A DNA stretch of 22,957 nt from JAVBOD01 sp031551045 (GCA_031551045.1 JAVBOD010000053.1:1-22957), one strand, 5' to 3'. Counted from the first letter of the stretch, positions 7,432 to 16,303 are shown. Numbers and translations are program-made. Notes: a model not told the origin generated them from the letters alone.

Positions 7432-10400
7432 ATGAAACATAATATATTATTATCGCTTCTTTTGTTGGCGGTAACCATGGCGGCCTTTGCCCAGGAAAGA
7501 GTGAAGGTGACGGGAACTGTAAAAGATACGGACGAGTTGCCTATTCCGGGAGTCACGGTATTTTTGAAAGGCACGAACAGGAGTACCGTTACGGATATTA
7601 ATGGCGCATTTACCATTGACGCCCCTATCAATGCCGTGCTGCAATTCAGTTTAATGAGCTATGCTACGCAGGAAAAAACAGTCGCTGGAATTACTCCTAT
7701 GACGGTGGTGATGGAAGAAAGCGCTATGTTGCTGCAAGAAGTGGTCGCCGTGGGATATTCCAAGCAAGAACGGCGCGACATTACAGGCTCGGTTTCTACC
7801 ATCCGCCCGTCCGATTTTAAATCGGCGATGACGGTCGATAAACTGTTGGCCGGCCAAGCGGCAGGGGTCTATATGTCCACCTCTTCGGGCGCGTTGGGTG
7901 CCGCCAACGTGTTGACTATTCGCGGCATCAACTCCATTATGGGCGACAATAACCCGCTGTATGTAATTGACGGTGTTCCTATTTATGGTACCAACCGGGA
8001 TGAGAGTACTGTTTCTACATCGGGAGGCTCGTTTCCTGCTTATTCATTTCAGGGGACCAATGTATCCAGCACCATTAATTCGAATCCCAGTTTAACCTAT
8101 TCATTTGAAAAAAATCCGTTGACAAGTTTGAATCCGGACGATATTGAGTCGATTGAGATTCTGAAAGATGCTTTTGCTACGGCTATTTATGGTTCCAGAG
8201 GATCAGCCGGGGTTATTTTGATTACTACTAAAAAAGGGACGAGAGACCGGACTAAGATTGATGTAACGTATGGGCTTACGGTTGAAAACCCCTTAGGAAA
8301 ACTCAATTTGTTGAATGGGGAACAATACAACATGATTTATACTATGTATTATTATCCCTACACTCCTTTTAAGTCGGAATATAATACAGACTGGATAGAC
8401 GCCGTTACCCGCACTGCCGTGAGCAATAATTTCTCGGCATCTGTTTCCGGCGGGACCGAGAAGACCAACTATTTTATCAGCGCGGCGCTCAGCAATAACC
8501 AGTCCTACATTATCAATAACGATTTAAACCGTTATTCCGCCCGGGTGAATCTCGATTCGAAACTGAATAAATATACGGTGATCGGAACTAATATCTCCGT
8601 TTCGCAAGTTTATAACAATGCTTTACAGGCTCCCAATATCTATTCGTTAGCTGCCAAGAAGGCGCCTAACTTGCCTGTTTACGATGAGAAGGGGAAATAT
8701 TTTTACGGACAAGGGTCGAACCCTTACGGATATGCCGAAGCCTATAATCCGGTGGCATCTGCTTACGAGAACAAAGAACAAGCCGTAGATAGCCGCCTCA
8801 CCGGAAATGTTTTTGTGGAGTTGAAACCTTTGGATTGGCTGACGTTGAAAACGGAAATAGGAACAGATATGTATAACGAAAAATCGTCTGTTCGTAAAGC
8901 CGACGTTCCGCTCTCGGAAGTGGTTTCTAAAAATCAAGCACAAGAGTCTGTTAGAATGAATACGAAGTTTGTCATAAATAATACTGTGAATGTAGTGAAA
9001 GAATTTGGTAAGCACTTCATTCAAGGTATTATCGGGCAGAGCTACGAATATTCTAATACCTATGCGAATTCTATCTATGGTTCCAATTTTTTCAGCCCTT
9101 ATTTAGTGGGTGTCGGCGCGGCGCAAACGAAAAGTGTCTATGCCGGAGGCGAACAGGAATGGGCCTTATTCTCGGCTTTTGCCCGTGTCAACTATCAGTT
9201 TAGGAGAAAGTATATGGCGGGTGTTACGTATCGTATCGATGGTTCGTCGCGGTTTAATAAAGACCATCGCTATTTGGGAACCCCTTCTTTCTCGTTGGGT
9301 TGGCGCTTGGGTGATGAGGCTTTCATCAAAAATAATATAAAATGGATGGACGACCTGAAACTTCGCGGCTCTATCGGTTGGTCGAGCAAAGACGGAAACT
9401 CCGGATACTATGGCGCACAAGCGGTTTATACCTTGGTCGCCGGAACCAATTATGGAGGAAGCTCGTACCTGAAAATGAAGGAGCCCGGCAATGAAAATTT
9501 GAATTGGGAAAAAACAGTTACTTACGATTTTGGTTTGGACGCTTCGTTATGCAATAGAAGGATTGATGTTACCTTGGATTATTATTACAAGAAGACAACG
9601 GATATGCTTTTTTCGTCCGATGTGCCAGCTTACACGGGTTATACCAAGCAAGACCAGAATATCGGCGATATGTCGAACCAAGGAATTGAATTACGCTTGA
9701 ATTCTTTCAATATTTCAACTAAAAATTTTCAGTGGATGACTACGTTGACCTTGTCGCGGAATACCAATAAAATATTAAAACTGAATTTTGAGGGAAATCA
9801 GATGGACGAGTTGAACCGTTCCTTTAAATACTATGAAGTGGGCTATCCTGCCGCTCAGTTCTATCTGCACGAATGGGTAGGAGTGGACCCGAAAACAGGG
9901 AACCCGTTGTGGTTATACAAAGACGGAACGGTGAGCCAAGTTGCCCCTGCCGTTGATACAAAGACTTCAAATGATAATAAGTTTATAAAAGGCACTGCTA
10001 CTCCGGATTTTTACGGGGGATTGAGCAACGCTTTTATGTATAAAGGATTTGAATTAAGTTTCTTGTTTACCTTCTCGTCCGGCGGTAAAATGATTAATAA
10101 TACCAAGGCTCAATTGCTGACTTATTCCACGAAAGATGCCAATAACTTAGATGTGGATATTTTGAAATTCTGGCAGATATACGGACAAAACACCGGCGTG
10201 CCGAAATTGCATAATGCTTCTATTGCGGGAAATTATGATTATACGGCGTCCAGTACTATTACCCGCTTTTTGGAAGATAATTCCTTCATCCGATTGAAAA
10301 ATATAGAACTGGCTTATTCTATTCCGGCTTCTGTATTGGAAAAAACAAAAATACTGCATCAAGTAAGAATATTTGCGATAGCTACGAATTTATTTACCTT

Positions 10401-10527
10401 GACCAAATATTCCGGACTCGATCCGGAGGTGAGCGCTTTCGGATCATCGGCTACCGCCGCGGGATACGATAACCTGACGATGCCTCAAACGAGAAGCTAT
10501 CAATTTGGTATAAGATTAGGATTCTAA
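7432..10527 (+). CDS. SusC/RagA-type TonB-dependent outer-membrane transporter
   Basis: A 1031-residue TonB-dependent transporter. A signal peptide (MKHNILLSLLLLAVTMAAFA, then QERV) is followed by a CarboxypepD_reg-like beta-sandwich at about 24-95 (IPGVTVFLKGT, STVTDINGAFTI). A TonB-box-like LLQEVVAVGYS follows at 100-110, then a plug domain up to about 270. The SusC signature is intact: LYVIDGVPIYG at 177-186, and DDIESIEILKDAFATAIYGS with SAGVILITTKKG at 236-269. The rest is a 22-strand barrel ending in SYQFGIRLGF with a terminal Phe. It imports a large ligand captured by its SusD partner, powered by TonB. An in-frame ATG at 7408 would place eight extra residues before the signal peptide, so 7432 is preferred. 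The substrate cannot be read from the sequence. Confidence 0.93.
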   Translation: MKHNILLSLLLLAVTMAAFAQERVKVTGTVKDTDELPIPGVTVFLKGTNRSTVTDINGAFTIDAPINAVLQFSLMSYATQEKTVAGITPMTVVMEESAMLLQEVVAVGYSKQERRDITGSVSTIRPSDFKSAMTVDKLLAGQAAGVYMSTSSGALGAANVLTIRGINSIMGDNNPLYVIDGVPIYGTNRDESTVSTSGGSFPAYSFQGTNVSSTINSNPSLTYSFEKNPLTSLNPDDIESIEILKDAFATAIYGSRGSAGVILITTKKGTRDRTKIDVTYGLTVENPLGKLNLLNGEQYNMIYTMYYYPYTPFKSEYNTDWIDAVTRTAVSNNFSASVSGGTEKTNYFISAALSNNQSYIINNDLNRYSARVNLDSKLNKYTVIGTNISVSQVYNNALQAPNIYSLAAKKAPNLPVYDEKGKYFYGQGSNPYGYAEAYNPVASAYENKEQAVDSRLTGNVFVELKPLDWLTLKTEIGTDMYNEKSSVRKADVPLSEVVSKNQAQESVRMNTKFVINNTVNVVKEFGKHFIQGIIGQSYEYSNTYANSIYGSNFFSPYLVGVGAAQTKSVYAGGEQEWALFSAFARVNYQFRRKYMAGVTYRIDGSSRFNKDHRYLGTPSFSLGWRLGDEAFIKNNIKWMDDLKLRGSIGWSSKDGNSGYYGAQAVYTLVAGTNYGGSSYLKMKEPGNENLNWEKTVTYDFGLDASLCNRRIDVTLDYYYKKTTDMLFSSDVPAYTGYTKQDQNIGDMSNQGIELRLNSFNISTKNFQWMTTLTLSRNTNKILKLNFEGNQMDELNRSFKYYEVGYPAAQFYLHEWVGVDPKTGNPLWLYKDGTVSQVAPAVDTKTSNDNKFIKGTATPDFYGGLSNAFMYKGFELSFLFTFSSGGKMINNTKAQLLTYSTKDANNLDVDILKFWQIYGQNTGVPKLHNASIAGNYDYTASSTITRFLEDNSFIRLKNIELAYSIPASVLEKTKILHQVRIFAIATNLFTLTKYSGLDPEVSAFGSSATAAGYDNLTMPQTRSYQFGIRLGF

Positions 10528-10545
10528 ACTTAAAAAAGAGAAACA

Positions 10546-12072
10546 ATGAAACGAATAATAAAATCATTCATAATCATATCCGGTGCGATGATGATTTCGT
10601 CTTGCAACTTGGATTTCGCCCCTGAAAACACTATGGTGGATGAAATTACTTACAAGGATGAAAAAACCGCGGAAGCGGCGCTGTTGGGAGCATACACAAG
10701 ATTAAACGCCTGCTATTCGGGAGCGCCCACCGACCAAAATAATTATACCAATATCGGTTATATGATGATGTTTGCAGAAATGGGAACTCCCACACTGAAA
10801 ATAAGAAACAATTCCGATTGGATAAACATGGAAACCTCCAACTATACTTCTGCCGACCATAATGGCTATATTTTGGAAATATGGAAAATGGCTTATAATG
10901 CCATCGACTATGCCAATAATATTATTACCAATGTAAATAAATATGGCGATTACGATGCGGCGACCATGGCTCAGCATATAGCCGAAGGAAAATTTTTGAG
11001 AGCTTACGAGCATTTCCTATTACTTCAAGCCTATGGCGATGGCGCTTTAGCGGGTGATATGAACGGTTTAGGCGTCATTATCCGCTTAACGCCCTACGAC
11101 GGTTATAATCCCGACGATGTCGCAAGCCGTTCCACGGTGGGTGAATCATATACTCAGATTATAAAAGATTTGCAGGAAGCCTTGCCTTACTTGCCGAATA
11201 AAAATACGAATACGAATACCATTAATGAACGGATAAGGGCTTCCAAAACAGCAGCCTATGCTCTATTGTCGAGAATATATTTATACAAGGGTACGTTTGG
11301 CAATAATCTTACGGATATCAAATCGGCGGCTGATTTTGCCGATTCTGTGCTGGTGAATGCGTCGGCATTAGGTTATACCTTCTCTACATCTAATACACAG
11401 ATGACAGGAACCATGTTCCCGTTGAACGTTACAGGTACTGAAACAAATCTGGGCACTTATAGTGCGGAAGTGATTTTCCTGGCTCCCTGTTATACCAGTG
11501 CATCGAAGTATGCCAATGGGGTAGGCAGTAGTTATTTTAGTAAAGGTAATTTTTATATTGACAGTGATTTTATAAACCAATACCCGGCAGGGGATAAACG
11601 GGGATATATCGATGCAACAGTCGGTTCCGGACTCATTTGGCAAGGAAGCGATAACCCGTACCCAAGCGATAAAACATCGTTTAAATTTAATAACGGCAAC
11701 GGGTACAATAATGTGATATATCTGCGTTTGTCGGAAATCATGCTGACGAAAGCGGAAGCATTAGCGCGATTAAACGGCGTGAATGCAGAATCAATCAAAT
11801 ACCTGAACGATATTAATAAGCGTAACTACGTGACAAAGCCAACAGATTACACGGCGGCCGATTTTGCCGATGCGCAAGCGCTTATCGACCGTATTTTATT
11901 GGAACGCATGAAAGAGCTGGCCTACGAAGGCCACACACGTTTCGATTTGATTAGGACGAACCGTCCGCTGAGGGATGCTACGATTCCTACCAATAAGAAA
12001 ATTCTTCCCATACCGGATTATGATGTACGGATATCATATGGGAAAATTCAACAAAACACAGGATACCGGTAG
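10546..12072 (+). CDS. SusD/RagB-type substrate-binding lipoprotein
   Basis: A 508-residue lipoprotein, the expected partner of the upstream SusC and only 18 bases away. The signal peptide ends MISSC, with Cys20 as the lipidation site. The family pattern is present: an N-terminal helical region (EKTAEAALLGAYTRLNACYS, residues 40-59), the TPR-like EGKFLRAYEHFLLLQAYGD near 147, and the C-terminal RagB/SusD block with ILLERMKELAYEGHTRFDLI near 460 and the closing ILPIPDYDV. It sits over the SusC barrel as a lid and captures ligand at the cell surface. The frame is intact with no sign of decay. Two opposite-strand frames inside it are shadows. What it binds is unknown. Confidence 0.93.
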   Translation: MKRIIKSFIIISGAMMISSCNLDFAPENTMVDEITYKDEKTAEAALLGAYTRLNACYSGAPTDQNNYTNIGYMMMFAEMGTPTLKIRNNSDWINMETSNYTSADHNGYILEIWKMAYNAIDYANNIITNVNKYGDYDAATMAQHIAEGKFLRAYEHFLLLQAYGDGALAGDMNGLGVIIRLTPYDGYNPDDVASRSTVGESYTQIIKDLQEALPYLPNKNTNTNTINERIRASKTAAYALLSRIYLYKGTFGNNLTDIKSAADFADSVLVNASALGYTFSTSNTQMTGTMFPLNVTGTETNLGTYSAEVIFLAPCYTSASKYANGVGSSYFSKGNFYIDSDFINQYPAGDKRGYIDATVGSGLIWQGSDNPYPSDKTSFKFNNGNGYNNVIYLRLSEIMLTKAEALARLNGVNAESIKYLNDINKRNYVTKPTDYTAADFADAQALIDRILLERMKELAYEGHTRFDLIRTNRPLRDATIPTNKKILPIPDYDVRISYGKIQQNTGYR

Positions 12073-12092
12073 TCGTTTTTTAATGGAGGACT

Positions 12093-12153
12093 TAAAGCTT
12101 ACGGCAATAAAACAAATAGTAAAATATGAAAAGAAATATTGCCGTCAGCTTTA
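12093..12153 (+). repeat. 17-bp inverted repeat with 27-nt loop
   Basis: The arm at 12093-12109 (TAAAGCTTACGGCAATA) and the arm at 12137-12153 are reverse complements at 16 of 17 positions. The mismatch is near the middle and the loop is A+T-rich. No T-run follows on either strand, so it is not a standard intrinsic terminator. It lies about 20 bases after the susD stop, where it could protect the 3' end of the susC-susD message or partly stop transcription before the thioredoxin genes. Confidence 0.6.
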
Positions 12154-12201
12154 CTAAAGAAGAATGTAGAACTGAAAATAATAAAAATAAACAATATTGA
12201 T

Positions 12202-12263
12202 TATCCGCAATCACACCTGCTATCCCGTAGGGATTTACGCTGGTAGCATAAGCTTTACGGATA
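12202..12263 (+). other. Nested hairpin upstream of the tlpA-like gene (possible leader structure)
   Basis: Three nested pairings stack in one direction: TATCCG (12202-12207) with CGGATA (12258-12263), TGCTA (12218-12222) with TAGCA (12244-12248), and ATCCC (12222-12226) with GGGAT (12230-12234). The middle and inner pairings share one base, so one gives way there. The whole would form an elongated stem-loop about 40 bases before the start codon. Individual stems are short, so this is suggestive only. Confidence 0.3.
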
Positions 12264-12302
12264 TTCATTAAAAAAATTACATATCAATAAATGAAATTAC
12301 AC

Positions 12303-13439
12303 ATGAAAAAAGCTCTTTTAACAACATTGTTGTGCCTGACTGTTGCTCCTTTTTTGTTGGCTCAGGAGGGAAAAACAATTACCATCAAAGGAAAGGTTCA
12401 GTTTCCTTTTAACCAGTTCAAAATGGAAATCTACCAACGTGACGGTTTTGATAAAGTAGTAGTCGATTCATTTACGCTTGCTACCGACGGGACGTATGAT
12501 TATAAAATGAAAGTAGAAAAACCGGGAGAATATACACTTGACTGCCAAAAATGGCAATCCGTTAATTTTTGGGCCGAAGATGAAAATCTTGAAATTAACT
12601 TCCGGGGTTATGATACGGCGCGGGTGAAAATTAAAAACCCTCCTTACGTACATATATATGGCGGCCCGAAAAACGAGGTGCTTAATCTTTTTAATTACAC
12701 GAGCTACCGCAATTATCAACAAATGATTGCTATCGGCAAAGAAATATATGCGGCCTCTAAATCCGATTGTCAGGCATGGAAAGACTACGGCGGCGGGCTA
12801 TACGGGCAGCTCAATGATGATATGATGGAGCGTGTACGTTATATCGTGCGATACTACAGTGAGCAAAACAGTATTTTGGCGGTATTGCCTATGCTGCGCT
12901 CGGAGCAAGACGCCGGATTAGTGGCGCAAACATTGGCGACTCTTGAAAAGAAGAATCCGAATTATGCTCCGCTTTTAGCCTACAAAAAAAATACCGCGGA
13001 AGCCAAAGCGCAAAAAGAACGTTTGGCCGAAGGAAAACAGGCGCCTATGTTTACCTATTCCACACCGGATGGAAAAAAATTGGGCCCGCAAGATTTCAAA
13101 GGTAAATATTTGCTGGTAGATTTCTGGGCGTCGTGGTGCGGCCCTTGTCGTAAAGCCATGCCGCACCTGAAAGAAGTGTATGAAAAATATAAAAGCAAAG
13201 GAGTGGAAATCCTAAGTGTCTCTATCGATAAAGACGAGAAAGCATGGAGAAAAGCGATGGACGAAGAAAAAATGCCGTGGCCACAAGTGCATGCTCCGGA
13301 GGCCGGCAAACAAACTATGAAAGACTATCAGTTTAGCGGTATTCCCTACATTATTTTATTGGACAAGAACGGGAATATTGTAGCCAAACAACTGCATGGC
13401 GAAGAAATAGATAAAGCGTTAGACAAATTACTTAAATAA
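12303..13439 (+). CDS. TlpA/ResA-type periplasmic thioredoxin-family protein
   Basis: A 378-residue secreted protein. A signal peptide (MKKALLTTLLCLTVAPFLLA, then QEGK) is followed by an N-terminal beta-rich domain at about 22-120 resembling the DUF4369 domain of Bacteroidota TlpA proteins. A helical linker follows, then a C-terminal AhpC/TSA-Redoxin domain at about 243-378. The active site is WASWCGPCRKAMPHL, with the redox pair at Cys279 and Cys282; the cis-proline is Pro348 in FSGIPYI. It most likely reduces or exchanges disulfides in the periplasm. An ATG at 12291 is in frame but would add four residues before the signal peptide, so 12303 is chosen. It lies 28 bases before the next thioredoxin-fold gene, so the two are probably co-transcribed. 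Whether transcription comes from the SusC/SusD operon is uncertain because of the structured gap upstream. Confidence 0.88.
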   Translation: MKKALLTTLLCLTVAPFLLAQEGKTITIKGKVQFPFNQFKMEIYQRDGFDKVVVDSFTLATDGTYDYKMKVEKPGEYTLDCQKWQSVNFWAEDENLEINFRGYDTARVKIKNPPYVHIYGGPKNEVLNLFNYTSYRNYQQMIAIGKEIYAASKSDCQAWKDYGGGLYGQLNDDMMERVRYIVRYYSEQNSILAVLPMLRSEQDAGLVAQTLATLEKKNPNYAPLLAYKKNTAEAKAQKERLAEGKQAPMFTYSTPDGKKLGPQDFKGKYLLVDFWASWCGPCRKAMPHLKEVYEKYKSKGVEILSVSIDKDEKAWRKAMDEEKMPWPQVHAPEAGKQTMKDYQFSGIPYIILLDKNGNIVAKQLHGEEIDKALDKLLK

Positions 13440-13467
13440 AATAATCGAATAGTTAGAAAAGTTTATT

Positions 13468-15354
13468 ATGAAAAAAATCTTTTTGATCTTGTTTCTCTTG
13501 CCGGCAGTGTTGTCTGCGCAAGTTAAATTCTTAGACATCACTTTTGACGAAGCGCAAAAAAAAGCGCAAAAGGAGGGTAAAGCTATTTTTGTAGATGTGT
13601 ATCGTTCGCAACCGGAAAAATTTGCGGCGGAATCAAAAAAGAAAGCGGCGGAAGTATTTGCCGACAAAGAGCTGGCTGCATTTATGGAGAAGAATTTTAT
13701 CCTGTTGGGAGTGGATATGTCGAAGCCCGAGAACACTTACTTCGGCCCGTTTCTCTACAGTTTGATGTATCCTTGCGTAGCTTTTTATACAGACCAGGGC
13801 GTGCAGTTGGAATATTCTAATTGGCACAGTCTGCAAAAAGATAAAGCGCTGTTGCGTTCGTTGGCCGATAAATCGTTGGCCGAAGCCAAAGAAAAGAAAT
13901 TGAACTCGCGCAAAATCGCCTTTAAAGATATGAGTTTCGAAAACGCATTGGAACTGGCCAAGAAAGAGAATAAGCTGATTTTTATTGATGCCTATACCGA
14001 TTGGTGCCGTCCTTGTAAATTAATGGATTTACACGTGTTTTCACTCGACAGAGTGGCTGATTTTTATAATGAGAATTTTATTCCTTTAAAAATAGAATTC
14101 GGCAAAGGCCGTCCCGACTTGGCTACCAAGTACAATGTAAAAGCATTTCCTACCTTCTTATTTATTAATGCTAACGGAGAGTTGGTGTACACAGCCAATG
14201 GCTATCAAGAAGCAGAGCCTTTTATTGCCGAAGGAAAAACAGCATTGAAGAAATTCAACGGGATAGAATTTTTCGCAGGCACATGGTCCGAAACATTAGA
14301 CAAGGCGAAAAAAGAAAATAAATTGGTTTTCCTCGATTGCTACGCATCATGGTGTGGGCCTTGCAAAATAATGGCCGCCACGACCTTTAAAGACCCGAAA
14401 GTCGGCGAATATTTCAACGAAACGTTTGTGAATGCCAAGATTGACATGGAAAAAGGTGAGGGAGTCACGTTGAAAAACAAATATAATATTAAAGCTTACC
14501 CAACGCTTTTGTTTATTGATGGCGATGGAAATGTGATTCACCGTGTGCTTGGCAGCATGAAAACGGAGGAATTGTTGGCGCAAGCTAACCGTATCACGGA
14601 AGGGAAAAGTTTGTCTGCGATGACAGCAACCTATGAAAAGGGAAACACTTCTCCTGCCTTCGTGAAAGAATATATCGATGTACTTGGAATGGCCGGGGAG
14701 CAAGATCAAGCGGAAAAAGTGGTGGGCGCTTATCTTCACACGGTCGATAAATCAAAACTATTGGAGCCGGAATATTGGACGCTGTTTGAAAAATACATTA
14801 CGGATGTCGATTCGGATTTATTCACTTATGTATATGCAAACAAAGAAAAATTCCGCCAAACTATCGGCGAAAAGAAAGTCGATCAAAAACTCCACAACGT
14901 ATGGCAGGGCGGAATAGCCGCTTTTGTAAAAAGAAACGGCAATGCCGTAACAACGGATGAGAAAGGCTTGGATGCCTACATTAAACGCATGAAGAAAGAA
15001 AAAGTGGCCGGTTGGGAGCAAATAGCGTTTTTCGGTAAACTGAATATTGCCGAAGCGAATGCCAATTGGAAAGACTACACGTCTCTCATTTCAAAAGAAC
15101 TAAAGAAAGATGCCGCTTCGGTGAGCGATATGATGTTATATAATTACGCACTTCGTGTCAATCAAAAATGCAGCGCTAAAGAATTTCGCCTGATTGCTGC
15201 AAAATGGTTGGACGATAGAGTGGCCGCGCCGGTGGAGGAAAAGAAGCCGGAACTTCCTGAAGGCAGTATGCCTGCCATCAATATGATGAAAGGGTTTACA
15301 GATGCTATGGTGAAAGTGTCTAAAGAATTAAAAGAGGATATGAAACCGCGCTAA
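13468..15354 (+). CDS. Secreted protein with three tandem thioredoxin-fold domains, the first lacking its active site
   Basis: A 628-residue protein with a signal peptide (MKKIFLILFLLPAVLSA, then QVK). Three Thioredoxin_7/DUF255-like domains follow. Domain 1 (about 24-135) has DVYRSQPEKF where the active site should be: both cysteines and the Trp are gone, although the fold and a cis-Pro-like YPCVAF (102) remain. Domain 2 (about 155-262) carries DWCRPCK (Cys180, Cys183) and FPTFLFI (cis-Pro228). Domain 3 (about 270-378) carries SWCGPCK (Cys296, Cys299) and YPTLLFI (cis-Pro345). Each begins with a similar helix (ALELAKKENKLIFID, TLDKAKKENKLVFLD), so they look like internal duplications. The last 245 residues are charged, helical and of unknown function. 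It follows the TlpA-like gene by 28 bases and ends before a strong terminator. A multi-step thiol relay or disulfide reductase in the periplasm is inferred. Confidence 0.87.
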   Translation: MKKIFLILFLLPAVLSAQVKFLDITFDEAQKKAQKEGKAIFVDVYRSQPEKFAAESKKKAAEVFADKELAAFMEKNFILLGVDMSKPENTYFGPFLYSLMYPCVAFYTDQGVQLEYSNWHSLQKDKALLRSLADKSLAEAKEKKLNSRKIAFKDMSFENALELAKKENKLIFIDAYTDWCRPCKLMDLHVFSLDRVADFYNENFIPLKIEFGKGRPDLATKYNVKAFPTFLFINANGELVYTANGYQEAEPFIAEGKTALKKFNGIEFFAGTWSETLDKAKKENKLVFLDCYASWCGPCKIMAATTFKDPKVGEYFNETFVNAKIDMEKGEGVTLKNKYNIKAYPTLLFIDGDGNVIHRVLGSMKTEELLAQANRITEGKSLSAMTATYEKGNTSPAFVKEYIDVLGMAGEQDQAEKVVGAYLHTVDKSKLLEPEYWTLFEKYITDVDSDLFTYVYANKEKFRQTIGEKKVDQKLHNVWQGGIAAFVKRNGNAVTTDEKGLDAYIKRMKKEKVAGWEQIAFFGKLNIAEANANWKDYTSLISKELKKDAASVSDMMLYNYALRVNQKCSAKEFRLIAAKWLDDRVAAPVEEKKPELPEGSMPAINMMKGFTDAMVKVSKELKEDMKPR

Positions 15355-15430
15355 TAAAATAAATTTTCATTGGTTAATGTAAGGTAAAAATGTTTTTGGG
15401 GTAATATTTATATGTTATTTGGCCATTGAA

Positions 15431-15462
15431 AAAGCGGCTGCTAAATTTTTAGCAGCCGCTTT
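15431..15462. terminator. Bidirectional intrinsic terminator between convergent genes
   Basis: A perfect 15-bp inverted repeat, AAAGCGGCTGCTAAA at 15431-15445 and its complement at 15448-15462. A G+C-rich core is flanked by A-runs on one side and T-runs on the other, so it can act as a terminator on both strands. It lies between the triple-thioredoxin gene (stop at 15354) and the stop of the HU-CCDC81 gene (15488). Confidence 0.85.
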
Positions 15463-15487
15463 ATAATTGAAATTTTTTTAAAAAATA

Positions 15488-16282
15488 TTATCCTCTTTCT
15501 CCGCTGTTGTATCTTTTCAATAGCTCTTGTTCTGTCGGAGTATAGTACCATTTATCGTATAATTCACCGAACTGTTTTTTGAATACAAAAGCAGCAGCTA
15601 CTAAAAGAACAACAATGATGACTAAAATCCACCAGCCAATGCCGCGATTTCCTTTTGACGCCGGCGGGGGAGCTATTGTTTTCTTCGGGTTTCCGTAGGT
15701 CGATGTTGACGGAGTGGAGGAGGCCATATAGCTGGATTTAGGGGAAGTATAACCGGATGATATAGGTTCTGCGCTAAGCGGTGTAATGGCCGGGGCAACT
15801 CCGGCAGCAGAGGTTAAAGGAGTGATAGGCGTTAACGGGGGAATGACGGTTGACACCGGTTTTACATCCAATTCTTGTAATCCGAATGATTCCGGTAATA
15901 GATTTACACCTTGTGCCAATTCGAAATAGTAACTACTTTCTAATTTCTTATACAATGTGCCAAAATCGTTAAATATGACTTTTTCTCCATTGTTCAACTC
16001 GCTTATAAGTTGCCGGACGTAGTTGCTTAGTTCTTTCTTTGCTTCTTCCTTGGTGGTATTCTCTTTGGTAGCTAAGGCTTCCTCCAAATAACCATCGTTC
16101 CAAACTTCATTAGTGCGGAAAACTATCTTTTTCGAAGGAGGAGTCATGTGCGTTCCATCGTTCGAAAAGGTGGCCGGTTGGTATTCTGCCACAAAAGCGC
16201 CTAAACCGGGTAGCGAAATCCTGTTATGAATACGGAAAAGCTGGATTAATAATGTACTGATAGTGGATGTTGAAACAATCAT
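15488..16282 (-). CDS. HU-CCDC81-type membrane protein without a SPOR domain
   Basis: A 264-residue protein. The N-terminus matches the HU-CCDC81 pair of HU-like folds found in Bacteroidota membrane proteins: IHNRISLPGLGAFVAEY at residues 18-34 is the first, and a second module (about 60-125) ends VIFNDFGTLYKK. A Pro/Ser/Thr-rich linker runs from about 140 to 210. One transmembrane helix (WWILVIIVVLLVAAAFVF, 217-234) is followed by only 30 residues. Many relatives end in a periplasmic SPOR domain that binds cell-wall glycans, and this one does not. The open frame extends to a TTG at 16306, but that overlaps the promoter. The ATG at 16282 is correctly placed 22 bases after the -7 element. The gene follows polA closely yet has its own promoter. 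The HU folds should face the cytoplasm; their ligand is unknown. Confidence 0.85.
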   Translation of the reverse strand: MIVSTSTISTLLIQLFRIHNRISLPGLGAFVAEYQPATFSNDGTHMTPPSKKIVFRTNEVWNDGYLEEALATKENTTKEEAKKELSNYVRQLISELNNGEKVIFNDFGTLYKKLESSYYFELAQGVNLLPESFGLQELDVKPVSTVIPPLTPITPLTSAAGVAPAITPLSAEPISSGYTSPKSSYMASSTPSTSTYGNPKKTIAPPPASKGNRGIGWWILVIIVVLLVAAAFVFKKQFGELYDKWYYTPTEQELLKRYNSGERG

Positions 16283-16303
16283 AGATTTAATAGAAATTAG
16301 TAA

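Larger units (their letters stand above)
12073..12302 (+). other. Structured non-coding gap between susD and the tlpA-like gene
   Basis: This 230-base gap is much longer than the other gaps inside the block (18-28 bases). No convincing ORF or TAnnTTTG promoter is visible. It holds two structured pieces, listed separately: a 17-bp inverted repeat at 12093-12153 and a nested hairpin at 12202-12263. It could be an mRNA-processing or attenuation region, an unannotated small RNA, or a remnant of a mobile element. Confidence 0.5.

Noticed and set aside
12093..12153. Intrinsic terminator after susD
   Set aside because: The stem is good, but no T-run follows on either strand; I list it as an inverted repeat only.
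13468..15354. Assembly error duplicating a thioredoxin gene
   Set aside because: The three domains differ strongly in sequence, including the active site, so they are old duplications and not a recent copying artefact.
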